Part shown: piece by piece, positions 34,139 through 42,858 of the stretch | Position numbering within the stretch: the stretch's first letter is position 1 | How the letters are laid out: every line of letters begins with the position of its first letter | Source: SbD1 sp039679945 | Lineage (GTDB): Bacteria; Desulfobacterota; Syntrophobacteria; Syntrophobacterales; Syntrophobacteraceae | Length of the DNA stretch: 64,000 nucleotides | Assembly (NCBI GenBank): GCA_039679945.1 | Contig: JBDKTY010000039.1 | Location: 1-64,000, forward strand | Direction: 5' to 3' | Translations under genes and position numbers: made by a program | The notes under the pieces: generated by a model | Told to the model about the DNA's origin: nothing | Seen by the model: only the letters and a program-made list of their open reading frames with translations | The model's database searches: none

Positions 34139-35581
34139 GTGAAGGAAGAATCTATATTTCGGGAGGCAATGAAACTGGGGCTGACCGTGTTTGTCGCCGT
34201 GTGCGTCTTCGCGGCGATGACGGCCGCACCGGTTCGAGCGGAGGTCAACCTGGTCACCGCGATCCAGGAGGTTGCAAAAAAGAACATCCCGACAGTGGTT
34301 CATATCGAGGTGGTCGAGAAACAGCAGATAGAGAATCCGCTCCTGCCGTTTCAGGATGACCCTTTCTTTCGCTACTTTTTCGGGAATCCAAACAGGCAAT
34401 CACCCAGGAATTCCGAACGGGAGATCAGGGGAATCGGCAGCGGTGTCCTCATGGACGAGCAGGGGCACATCCTCACCAACAGCCATGTCGTTAGCGGCGC
34501 GACGAAGATCAGGGTTATTCTTTCCGATGGGCGACGCTATGGTGAGGAGTCCGTCAAGGTCGTTGGAACCGACCCGAAAACTGACCTGGCCGTTATACGG
34601 ATTGTAGACAAGACCCCGTTCCCTTTCGCCACTTTTGGTGATTCCGATAAGGTGGACGTAGGGACCTGGGTGGTTGCCATAGGACACCCGCAGGGGCTCG
34701 ACCAGACGGTCACACAGGGTATCATCAGCGCAAAGCACCGGCGGGGAGGAATGTCCGATCCCACCAGCTACCAGGATTTTCTGCAAACGGATGCCGCCAT
34801 CAATCCTGGAAACAGCGGCGGGCCGCTCATTAATCTCGATGGCGAGGTGATCGGTATCAACGCGGCTATCGTCTCCAGTTCGGGAGGGTTCGAGGGGATC
34901 GGTTTCGCGATTCCCAGCAACATGGCCCTGCACGTGGCGCGGCAACTCACCTCCACCGGCAGGGTGGAACGTGGCTGGCTTGGTGTTACCATCCAGGACC
35001 TCACGCCCGAGCTTGCCCAGTCCTTTGGCCTCCCCAATATTAAAGGAGTGCTGATCGCGAATGTGTTCAAGGATGGTCCCGCCGATCTCGCGGGTATCCG
35101 GCAGGGAGATGTTGTGGTCGGCTATGAAGGACGGGAAGTGCTCAATTCCGGTGATTTCCGAAACCAGGTAGCAACGGCGCCGATCGCGCGGGACGTGATG
35201 ATTACATTGGTGCGCGATGGTAAAACGATGGAGGTCAAGGTCAATGTAGGAAGCGAGAAGAAGCAGGAACAGGCCCTTCTCGAATCGACTCGGGACCGTT
35301 TCGGGGTGGTGGTCAGGGCGATGACGGACAAAGAGTCCAGACGATTGCGCATGTCCTCGGGCAAGGGAGTGGTCGTTAGCCGCGTTGTGCCCAAGGGTGT
35401 TTTTGGAAGAGCGGGCATAGAAGCGGGTGACATTATCCTCCAGATTGACCAGCAGCGGATACAATCGCCGGAGGAGTTCGCCGCGAACCTGAGCACCTTG
35501 CCGAGCAAACAGGAGGTCCTACTGGGCGTTGTCGACCACAGATCCGGCCAGAGTGGTTTCGTACGGCTGACCACACCCTGA
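34139..35581 (+). CDS. DegP/HtrA-type periplasmic serine protease
   Basis: 480 residues, GTG start with AAGGAGG 7 bp upstream. A signal peptide (about 1-36) ends at a PVRA-like site. The trypsin-like domain has the triad His in TNSHVV, Asp in TDLAVIRI and Ser in GNSGGP. Two PDZ domains follow (about 285-370 and 390-475). This is the Do/DegP quality-control architecture: it degrades or refolds misfolded envelope proteins. It is monocistronic and ends at a GC-rich terminator. The family member (DegP, DegQ or MucD) cannot be distinguished. Confidence 0.94.
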   Translation: MKEESIFREAMKLGLTVFVAVCVFAAMTAAPVRAEVNLVTAIQEVAKKNIPTVVHIEVVEKQQIENPLLPFQDDPFFRYFFGNPNRQSPRNSEREIRGIGSGVLMDEQGHILTNSHVVSGATKIRVILSDGRRYGEESVKVVGTDPKTDLAVIRIVDKTPFPFATFGDSDKVDVGTWVVAIGHPQGLDQTVTQGIISAKHRRGGMSDPTSYQDFLQTDAAINPGNSGGPLINLDGEVIGINAAIVSSSGGFEGIGFAIPSNMALHVARQLTSTGRVERGWLGVTIQDLTPELAQSFGLPNIKGVLIANVFKDGPADLAGIRQGDVVVGYEGREVLNSGDFRNQVATAPIARDVMITLVRDGKTMEVKVNVGSEKKQEQALLESTRDRFGVVVRAMTDKESRRLRMSSGKGVVVSRVVPKGVFGRAGIEAGDIILQIDQQRIQSPEEFAANLSTLPSKQEVLLGVVDHRSGQSGFVRLTTP

Positions 35582-35618
35582 AAGACGTTAGTCGATCCGC
35601 CGTGATAATGGTGAAAAC

Positions 35619-35649
35619 AGCCGCCGGGACAACTCCGGCGGCTATTTTC
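35619..35649 (+). terminator. Terminator after the DegP-like gene
   Basis: A perfect 9-bp GC-rich stem (arms 35619-35627 and 35635-35643, 7-nt loop) is followed by a short T-run (ATTTTC), 38 bp past the stop codon. Confidence 0.8.
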
Positions 35650-36273
35650 ATGGCGCCTTCCTCTCAATGATTTACCCTTCCTGAAATCAGTTGTATAGGT
35701 ATCACTCTGCGTGAGCAGGATAGATCCCGTATCCGTATGACAAGGCTTGAGCAAGAAACCGGTTGCGATCACGAGCGATGTGGGTCGTCGCCTTGTGGGG
35801 CAGTGCCGATGTGGCCGGTTGCTGTCCATCCCGAAAGTGTTGAGGAGCGAGCACTCGATGGCCCGTTCATGGTTCTATACCTCACCACGAACGGGGGAGT
35901 AACCGTGCCGAAATGGTGAAATGCGGATAGCGGGTAGCCCGAATAATTGCTATCCGGGCGCGAAGCCCAAGAGGCCACGACAAGGCAACAACCATCGTTT
36001 TCGGAAAAGCTGTTTATTGAGAGCGTGGCAACTCCGTTTTCGCGAGGCAGGGTGTGCGCGGGAAACAGCGCTGTGTGCGCTCGATTCTGGCGCGTTCCAG
36101 CCTCCGTTATCTCAGGGCGAACGGGGGGAAGTGCCCATTTCGACCTGCCATATGCGGATTTTGCTTGTTACGTAAGTCATCGATATTACTAATTCTTAAA
36201 AGCTGTCTGATGAGAGCATTCTTGAGTGGCGGTTCATCATTACGCGCGAAGTGACGGTGCGGAAGGAAACGCA
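35650..36273. other. Gene-free stretch with a REP-like hairpin
   Basis: About 620 bp without a convincing gene; short open frames on both strands show no family-like character. An inverted repeat (arms 35924-35931 and 35949-35956) contains a nested smaller hairpin and resembles an intergenic REP-type element. No second copy was noticed in the window. Confidence 0.45.
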
Positions 36274-37485
36274 ATGGAAAACAGCTCTTTTGATGTCGCG
36301 ATCGTGGGTGCGGGGATACTCGGTCTCGCAACCGGCATGAAACTGGTCGAAAAGCATCCGGGCCTGCGGGCAGTCATAATCGAAAAGGAAAGCAGGATCG
36401 CGGCACATCAGACCGGACACAACAGCGGAGTAATCCATTCGGGAATCTACTATAAGCCGGGATCGCTCAAGGCCGGTCTTTGTGTATCGGGAGCGCGCGA
36501 GCTTGTTTCCTTCTGCGTGGAGCACGGAGTTGCCCATGACATTTGCGGCAAAGTCGTGATCGCGACAAGGGATGAACAGTTGCCCGCCCTGGATGAACTC
36601 TGCCGGCGAGGTGTCGAAAATGGTGTTCCGGGGATGCGGATGCTTGACAGTTCCGAGGTGAGAGAGTTCGAGCCTTTCGTGAGCTGCATCCGGGGCCTGC
36701 TTGTCCCAAGCACCGGAATAGTTGGTTTCACGGAAGTAGCACAAGCGTACGCGCGGGTTTTCTGCGGACGAGGCGGACAAATCCGGCTGGGAAGCAAGGC
36801 GGGAAGGATCAGGGAGACTGCCTCGGGCGTTACCATCGAGAGTACGGGTGGTGGGAAAATAGCGGCACGGGTGCTCATCAACTGCGCGGGGCTCTATTCG
36901 GACAGGGTCGCGCGGGCCTCCGGGTTCACTCCGCCGTGCCGGATCGTGCCTTTTCGCGGAGAATATTACCGGATTAAACCCGAGAGCGGCTATCTGGTCA
37001 GAAATCTGATCTATCCCGTTCCCGACCCGAGGTTTCCTTTTCTCGGAGTACACTTTACGAGAATGATCGACGGGAGGATCGAGGCGGGGCCCAATGCGGT
37101 TCTGGCTTTTGCGCGGGAGGGATATAGCCGGGTCCGCATCAATCCGATGGAACTGCTGGAGGTCCTGACGTATCGGGGATTCCATCGGCTTGTCGCAAGG
37201 TATTGGAGAAACGGGATGGCCGAGATGGCGCGTTCTTTTTCAAAAAGACTCTTCGCGAAAAGCCTTCGTGAACTGGTGCCGCGTGTGACGGAGAGTGATC
37301 TCGGCCCTGGCGGGGCCGGAGTGCGCGCCCAGGCGCTCGGCGTGGACGGCAAGCTGCTGGACGACTTTGTGGTGCTCGGGGATGACCGGATGGTCCATGT
37401 CCTCAATGCCCCGTCTCCAGCCGCCACTTCATCGCTTGCAATAGCCGGACGCCTTATCGAGAGCATCGCTCCGATGCTCGCATAG
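36274..37485 (+). CDS. lhgO: L-2-hydroxyglutarate oxidase-type FAD enzyme (LhgO/YgaF)
   Basis: 403 residues. It opens with the FAD-binding Rossmann motif VAIVGAGILGLATGMKL and then QTGHNSGVIHSGIYYKPGS, which is diagnostic for the LhgO family of DAO-type flavoproteins. The C-terminal FAD contact is in GGAGVRAQ. LhgO oxidises L-2-hydroxyglutarate to 2-oxoglutarate and feeds electrons to quinone. The ATG at 36274 is chosen over an in-frame GTG at 36226 because AAGGA lies just upstream and the FAD motif follows within five residues. No D-2-hydroxyglutarate or CsiD partner is nearby. Confidence 0.9.
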   Translation: MENSSFDVAIVGAGILGLATGMKLVEKHPGLRAVIIEKESRIAAHQTGHNSGVIHSGIYYKPGSLKAGLCVSGARELVSFCVEHGVAHDICGKVVIATRDEQLPALDELCRRGVENGVPGMRMLDSSEVREFEPFVSCIRGLLVPSTGIVGFTEVAQAYARVFCGRGGQIRLGSKAGRIRETASGVTIESTGGGKIAARVLINCAGLYSDRVARASGFTPPCRIVPFRGEYYRIKPESGYLVRNLIYPVPDPRFPFLGVHFTRMIDGRIEAGPNAVLAFAREGYSRVRINPMELLEVLTYRGFHRLVARYWRNGMAEMARSFSKRLFAKSLRELVPRVTESDLGPGGAGVRAQALGVDGKLLDDFVVLGDDRMVHVLNAPSPAATSSLAIAGRLIESIAPMLA

Positions 37486-37562
37486 GCGCCTGAAAGCGGC
37501 ACCGCGAAGTCAGCCTTGCGCAATCGGGCACCACACAAATCCGGATCGATGCCCGTCCGCCG

Positions 37563-37808
37563 TTATCCGAAATGCACGAAACTGCTGATGACGGCGGGGG
37601 CTTCAAGTTCGAGTACCTTCGGCTCAATCCGGTCCAGTTCCTGAACATTCCAGGGACCTTCCTTCTCGATCAGCGCCAGGGCCTCCTCGCGGGAGGAAGC
37701 AAGGACCGCTATTTGGGCCTGGAGGTAATTATCCCTGTAAACATGGGGCTCATCGAACATGGACCAGCTTGAGAGATATTTACTGTGTCGCCATACGAAT
37801 ATCTTCAT
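37563..37808 (-). CDS. Small conserved-looking protein of unknown function
   Basis: 81 residues from the ATG at 37808, which follows an AGGGAG site. It starts MKIFVWRHSKYLSSWSMFDE, is mixed alpha/beta in appearance and has no membrane segment, signal or cysteine motif. No family is recognised. It lies just downstream of an amidohydrolase gene on the same strand (44 bp), so the two may be co-transcribed. Confidence 0.6.
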   Translation of the reverse strand: MKIFVWRHSKYLSSWSMFDEPHVYRDNYLQAQIAVLASSREEALALIEKEGPWNVQELDRIEPKVLELEAPAVISSFVHFG

Positions 37809-37852
37809 GTGAACGGTCTCCCTGGTGAAAGAAGAAACCACGCGGGACGATC

Positions 37853-38713
37853 TCAGGACTGGAGCCGGAAAAGACGGGCTGCGTTGTCCCCCGAGATTGC
37901 CCGTATCTGGGATTCTGTCAGGCCCGATGCTTTCATCTCGTCAAAATAGCGCTTGGGAGAGAGCAGCGGATAATCACTTCCAAAGATGATCCTGTTCTCT
38001 CCCACTATCCCCAGTGCCGCGGGATAGATGCCGCTTTTATAGAGGTAGGGCGACGCTGCGGTATCATAGTAGACGTTGGAAAGGGTTTCAGGCGCTTCTT
38101 TTTTCAACAATTCATAGAATAGAATACCGCCGCCCCAGTGAGCCATGATGAGGCCGACACCGGCGGCGGACCTTGCCATGGAATAGTAGAACTCAAGTCC
38201 GAACGGGGCTTTGCCCGGGTACATGTGTCCAAGAGGTTCGTTGGCATGCACGAGCAGGGCGCAATTGCGCTCGCGGCACAGGCCGCCGAGCTTTTCGAAA
38301 TTCTCGAGCGCGAAGCCGAGTTGGCCTGCCGCGCTATATATCGCCAGTTCCCCGAAACCGGCGGCGCCCCGCTGGAGCATGTCCCGTGCCTGGGAAATGC
38401 AGTTTTCGGAGAAAAGATCAAGGCAGGCGAGGGGGATCAGACGGTGAGGATACCTGGCGGTGGATTCCAGAACGTACTCGTTGTGGCGGATCGTATGCTT
38501 TTCGGAATTCCAGGGAAACCCGAAGACCACGGAACAGTCGATCTTGTTTTCGTCCATTGAGTCTATCAGGTCCCGGACCCCCGCCATCCTTGACTTGGGA
38601 GATCCATAGAGCAATTGAAAATTGGGTTCGCCCTCGAAGAAGCGCTCACGGTCCGAGATAACTTCGGGTGGAAAGATGTGCGTGTGTGCGTCTATCACCA
38701 TTATTGCAGCCAT
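37853..38713 (-). CDS. Amidohydrolase_2 family TIM-barrel hydrolase/decarboxylase
   Basis: 286 residues. Metal ligands are visible: HxH in DAHTHIF at the N-terminus, His in LIMAHWGGG and Asp in IFGSDYPL. This is the Amidohydro_2 pattern of ACMSD-like decarboxylases, gamma-resorcylate decarboxylases and lactonases. The sequence contains no hint of the exact substrate. Start at 38713, or five codons in at MVIDAHTH. It is upstream of a small unknown gene and divergent from an inositol monophosphatase. Confidence 0.85.
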   Translation of the reverse strand: MAAIMVIDAHTHIFPPEVISDRERFFEGEPNFQLLYGSPKSRMAGVRDLIDSMDENKIDCSVVFGFPWNSEKHTIRHNEYVLESTARYPHRLIPLACLDLFSENCISQARDMLQRGAAGFGELAIYSAAGQLGFALENFEKLGGLCRERNCALLVHANEPLGHMYPGKAPFGLEFYYSMARSAAGVGLIMAHWGGGILFYELLKKEAPETLSNVYYDTAASPYLYKSGIYPAALGIVGENRIIFGSDYPLLSPKRYFDEMKASGLTESQIRAISGDNAARLFRLQS

Positions 38714-38868
38714 TCCGATAAGGGTTTAAAAGAGAAGTGGCACATTGGGCGGCGGAGATTATCCAAGATTACTCACTGCAATTTGTACTCAATTTCCAGG
38801 TTCCCCGCAAGCAGCCTGGATTCAATTCAACGGAAAAAGCGGACAACCCACACTTGCGCGAGGCACTA

Positions 38869-39681
38869 ATGCTTAACGAGATGGAGAAAGTGGCACGCCG
38901 GGCCATTCTGGCAGCGGGCGAAATAATACGCGAGACAATAGGGCATGTGGCGGATTCATGGATTCAAAGCAAAGGACCCGCCGATTATGTGACGAAAGTT
39001 GACCAGAGATGTGAACTCCTGATCATGGAAGAGATCAGGAGGAATTTCCCGGACCACAGTATCATGTCCGAGGAGACCGCCAGTGACGGTTTGCAGCCGG
39101 GGTACACCTGGGTGATCGATCCCCTGGACGGCACCACCAATTTCATCCACGGTTTTCCGTTCGTCGCGGTCTCCATTGCCGTGTGCGAGGATGAGGTCCC
39201 GGTGCTGGGTCTTGTTTTCGATCCGGTTCGACACGAACTCTTTTCGGCAAGGAAGGGAGAGGGCGCCTGGCTCAATGGATCAAGGCTGCGCACCCGCTCG
39301 GACGCGCAGCTTGAAAAGGCCCTGATTGCAACGGGTTTTCCCTTCCGCCGGAAGAATCTGGCGGACGCATATCTGAAAGCATTCAGATCCATATTCATGG
39401 AGGTGAGCGGAATTCGCAGGGCGGGTGCGGCCGCCCTCGACCTGGCTTATCTCGGCGCGGGGCGAGTGGACGGGTTTTGGGAAATAGGGCTCAAGGCCTG
39501 GGACATAGCCGCCGGCGCTCTCATTGTACAGGAGGCCGGCGGAATGGTGAGCGATTTCCTTGGTGAGGACAATCACCTGCATAGCGGAAATGTGGTCAGC
39601 GGCACTCCGGCGATATATCCCTTCCTGCTGGAACAGGTGCAAAAGTGGATAAACCCGGTGCTGGAGGCACAAGAGCGCTGA
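38869..39681 (+). CDS. suhB: Inositol monophosphatase family protein
   Basis: 270 residues from the ATG at 38869, preceded by GAGG about 5 bp upstream; a longer frame to 38737 is unconserved. Metal-binding motifs of the family are intact: SEET, DPLDGTTNFIHGFP and WDIAAGALIVQEAGG. The enzyme dephosphorylates myo-inositol-1-phosphate or similar sugar phosphates; SuhB homologues also affect rRNA transcription. Length and motifs fit SuhB, but other IMPase functions are possible. Confidence 0.9.
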   Translation: MLNEMEKVARRAILAAGEIIRETIGHVADSWIQSKGPADYVTKVDQRCELLIMEEIRRNFPDHSIMSEETASDGLQPGYTWVIDPLDGTTNFIHGFPFVAVSIAVCEDEVPVLGLVFDPVRHELFSARKGEGAWLNGSRLRTRSDAQLEKALIATGFPFRRKNLADAYLKAFRSIFMEVSGIRRAGAAALDLAYLGAGRVDGFWEIGLKAWDIAAGALIVQEAGGMVSDFLGEDNHLHSGNVVSGTPAIYPFLLEQVQKWINPVLEAQER

Positions 39682-39697
39682 GCCGGGATTTATATTA

Positions 39698-40099
39698 TCA
39701 GGCGGCTTTGCTCGGCGGCTCTACATTCATGGCCATGAGCTTCTTGCTGCTCTCGAATATCACCTCCATCTTCCGGGGAGAGATGACCTTCGAGACTACG
39801 CCGAGCCCGAAAGATGCGTGGGTGACCAAGGCTCCCTCGCGATAGGTGTCCGAAATCCTGTATTCGGGAACACCGTCCCTGCTCGCGTCAAGCAGCAACT
39901 GCCGCCAGTCTTCCTCGGTTTTCGGACGCGTTATGCCCTTGTAGAGCACGGAGGGGAGGACGTCATCGTCATCATCCGATTCGTCCAGCAACAGGTCGTC
40001 TTCACCGGTAAAGTCGAGCTCGTCCGTCTGCTCGAATTCCAGTCCGGAATCCTCTTCGAAATCATCCATTTGATCGCTATCCGTATCTTTCTTAGGCAT
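39698..40099 (-). CDS. Hypothetical protein with acidic N-terminus and SH3-like C-terminus
   Basis: 133 residues. The first ~50 are strongly acidic (runs of Asp and Glu) and probably disordered. The last ~60 contain HASFGLGVVSKVISPRKMEV followed by IFESSKKLMA, a pattern seen in small SH3-like or CarD-like barrels where a gly-rich turn precedes a lysine-leucine strand. It might bind nucleic acid or polymerase, but this is speculative. It is monocistronic, convergent with the inositol monophosphatase gene. Confidence 0.7.
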   Translation of the reverse strand: MPKKDTDSDQMDDFEEDSGLEFEQTDELDFTGEDDLLLDESDDDDDVLPSVLYKGITRPKTEEDWRQLLLDASRDGVPEYRISDTYREGALVTHASFGLGVVSKVISPRKMEVIFESSKKLMAMNVEPPSKAA

Positions 40100-40297
40100 G
40101 CAACTTCCCTCTTTTCCCTGTTTATTCTGAAGTAGCAGTTCCGTTTATTGGAACTTTCCGGAAACGTCAAGACTTTTTAATCAGGAGGCCGGCGTGGGCC
40201 ATTATGGAGTGAGCCCTTTTCAAAACCCCATTCCTGATTATAATAGATCGCTTTTCAGGGGAAACATCTCCACTGATTTTTTTACGGATCGCTCAAA

Positions 40298-41227
40298 ATG
40301 TTTAACATCCTTCTCTACACGATTTTACCCATCTTCAGCATAATCTTTCTCGGGTATGCCTTGAAGCAGAAGAAAATCATCACTTCGGGTTTCTCCATAC
40401 CCGCCAACCAGATAGTATTTAACATCGGAATACCGGCGATGCTGCTGAGCGAGATCACTCAGGCCCCGTTCAGGGAGAATTTCAACGTGCAGGCCGTCCT
40501 TTGCTCCGTGGGGGCTTTGGTGATAGTGCTCCTGATAAGCCTGGTGGCCATTCACGCGCTTTCGATAAGAGCCGGCCGGCGCGGGACCTTTCTCCAGAGC
40601 AGTTTTCACGGAAACATCGGCTACCTTGCCTATGCGATCGCCTATTATGCACTGGGGGATACCGCTTTTGCCCGCATGGCGATTCTCGGCAGTTTCATAT
40701 TGGTTGGCCAAAACGTCCTGGGGGTGTGGGCAGTCACCATTTACAGCCAGGAGGTGCGCAACAATGGAGGCGGAAAGGGCCTGGTTTTCAAAAATATCGT
40801 CCAAAATCCCATAATAATGGCGGTCGCCTTTGGCATCGTCTATTCGGCTTTGGGATTTACAATCCCGGGTCCCATCAAAAAAGCGATGGATATTCTATCC
40901 GGCATGGCGCTTCCTACCGCCCTTCTTCTGATAGGATCAAGCCTTTCGTTTGGAGCGGTTCGGACGATGATACTGGAAGTAGTGAGCGTCGGCATGTTGA
41001 AGCTCCTGGCGCTTCCCTTCATTGGCTACTTCCTGATGCTGGCATGCAATGTGCCGGACCCTCTGATAATGCCCGGAGTAATACTTCTGGCATCTCCTCC
41101 CGCCACGATTACGTACGTAATGGCCACGGAATACGGGGGAGACCCCGAGATGGCCGCCGCGTGCGTATCGGTTTTCACGCTCGCCTCGGCGCTCTCATAC
41201 ACGCTGATCCTCTCGGCGCTCGCTTGA
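40298..41227 (+). CDS. AEC (auxin efflux carrier) family permease
   Basis: 309 residues, almost wholly hydrophobic, with about ten membrane helices in two repeats. It starts in the typical way (ILLYTILPIFSIIFLGYALKQKK) and has the conserved N-terminal-repeat motif FNIGIPAMLLSEI. Members export or import organic acids such as malate or auxin-like compounds. The substrate is unknown. It stands alone, 70 bp after the divergent start region of the acidic hypothetical gene. Confidence 0.88.
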   Translation: MFNILLYTILPIFSIIFLGYALKQKKIITSGFSIPANQIVFNIGIPAMLLSEITQAPFRENFNVQAVLCSVGALVIVLLISLVAIHALSIRAGRRGTFLQSSFHGNIGYLAYAIAYYALGDTAFARMAILGSFILVGQNVLGVWAVTIYSQEVRNNGGGKGLVFKNIVQNPIIMAVAFGIVYSALGFTIPGPIKKAMDILSGMALPTALLLIGSSLSFGAVRTMILEVVSVGMLKLLALPFIGYFLMLACNVPDPLIMPGVILLASPPATITYVMATEYGGDPEMAAACVSVFTLASALSYTLILSALA

Positions 41228-41442
41228 CACCCGGTTGCATTAAAATCAAGGACCTCTCTTCGGGAGCATGGCGTGTGAGGGAAATTCCTTTTTCCGCTCC
41301 GCCGGAGCATGGAAAATAGCGTCTCGAACACAGCTCCAAATGAGATATAGGCTCGGAAACCCGATGCCGCGAGCCCGCGGTGTTTGAGGAATATTCATCA
41401 TAAGTGCCGGTCCGGGATCTGAGCAGGCTTCGGAGGCAAACC

Positions 41443-42858
41443 TCAATTGTCCCCGGAACGCAATTCCTCTTCAGTCGCGAGGCCATATTTCAGAAGTCTG
41501 TAACGGAAGGAGCGAAAAGTGATGCCCAGGAGCTGGGCGGCCTTCAACTTCACTCCGTGTGTCTGCTGGAGGGCTTGTTGGAGAGTTGTCTTTTCGATCT
41601 CGGCAAGATGCCGGTCCAGATCCATCCCTTCGGATGGAATTTCAACGAGGTCGGGCAACGAGGACCGGCCCTGTTGACTGCGTTTGTACATCGAGAGAGT
41701 GAGGCTGTCCGGCAGAATGATCCGGGAGGATTCCATCGCCACGCCTCGTTCGATGATGTGTTCGAGTTCCCTCACATTGCCCGGAAATTCGTAGTTGCAC
41801 AAGATATCCATGGCGTAGGATGAGAGCTTGTGGATGTCCTTGCCGAATTCCCTGGTGAACTTCGAGAGGAAGAACTGCGCCAGGATGGGGATGTCGTCGC
41901 GTCTTTCCCTCAGAGCGGGAATGCGTATCGGGAGGACATTGAGCCGGTAATAGAGGTCCTCGCGAAACGTTTTTTCCACCACCATCTTTTCCAGGTCGCG
42001 GTTTGTGGCCGAGATGATGCGCACATCCACGGCTATATCGCTGGTGTCCCCTATCATCCGGATGGTCTTTTCCTGCACCAGCCTGAGAAGTTTGACCTGG
42101 AGAACGGGAGAGAGTTCCCCTATCTCATCGAGGAAAAGAGTCCCGCTCTGGGCCGCCTCGACAAGTCCCTTCCTGTTGCCGGTCGCTCCGGTGAACGACC
42201 CTTTCCTGTAACCGAACAGTTCACTCTCTATGAGGTTTTCAGGGACGCCGCCGCAGTTGACGGCAATAAAGGGCTGCTCGCGTCTTGCACTCTGACGGTG
42301 AATGGCTTTCGCCACCAGTTCCTTGCCCGTGCCGCTCTCACCCGTTATGAGGACATTGCTGCTGGTCTTGGCAACACGCTGGATAAGCTCGTAGATCTTA
42401 TGCATGGGAGGGCTTTCACCTATCATGCATCCAAAGTAGAGCGGCCCTTCCCGGTCTTTGTGGATCTCATCTCCATCGCCGCGGTTGGTGAGCGCCTGGG
42501 AGACCACGGACAGGATTTCATCATTGTTGAACGGCTTGGGGAAATAGTCGTAAGCGCCCTCGTTCATGGCCTCGACGGCCATTTCCGTGCTGGCATAGGC
42601 CGAAATCATGATGACGATGGTGCGGGGGGAGATGGCCTTGCATCGCTTGAGGACTTCCAGGCCGTTTACCGGTTGCATGCGGATATCGGTGATGACCAGA
42701 TCAAAAGTGTGCGCCTGGAGGAGGGCCAGCGCTTCACGCCCGTTGGGGGCGGACTGGACTTCGTAGCCTTTGCGCTGGAGAAGAATTTCCAGGAGTTCAC
42801 GCATGCTGCGTTCATCGTCGACAATGAGAATCCGGGCTGCGTTTTGATTCAGCGTCAT
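41443..42858 (-). CDS. Sigma-54-dependent response regulator (NtrC family)
   Basis: 471 residues. Receiver domain with VDDE and the phospho-acceptor Asp in VITDIRM; AAA+ domain with Walker A GESGTGKE, the sigma-54 contact loop GSFTGA and Walker B LFLDEIGEL; and a C-terminal Fis-type helix-turn-helix (AAQLLGITFRSFRYRLLKYG). It activates sigma-54 promoters after phosphorylation. Its start overlaps the pyrC stop by 4 bp, so it is translated with the pyrimidine genes, yet no histidine kinase is adjacent. The C-terminal GITFRSFRYRLLKYGL resembles PilR, but the target cannot be fixed. Confidence 0.93.
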   Translation of the reverse strand: MTLNQNAARILIVDDERSMRELLEILLQRKGYEVQSAPNGREALALLQAHTFDLVITDIRMQPVNGLEVLKRCKAISPRTIVIMISAYASTEMAVEAMNEGAYDYFPKPFNNDEILSVVSQALTNRGDGDEIHKDREGPLYFGCMIGESPPMHKIYELIQRVAKTSSNVLITGESGTGKELVAKAIHRQSARREQPFIAVNCGGVPENLIESELFGYRKGSFTGATGNRKGLVEAAQSGTLFLDEIGELSPVLQVKLLRLVQEKTIRMIGDTSDIAVDVRIISATNRDLEKMVVEKTFREDLYYRLNVLPIRIPALRERRDDIPILAQFFLSKFTREFGKDIHKLSSYAMDILCNYEFPGNVRELEHIIERGVAMESSRIILPDSLTLSMYKRSQQGRSSLPDLVEIPSEGMDLDRHLAEIEKTTLQQALQQTHGVKLKAAQLLGITFRSFRYRLLKYGLATEEELRSGDN

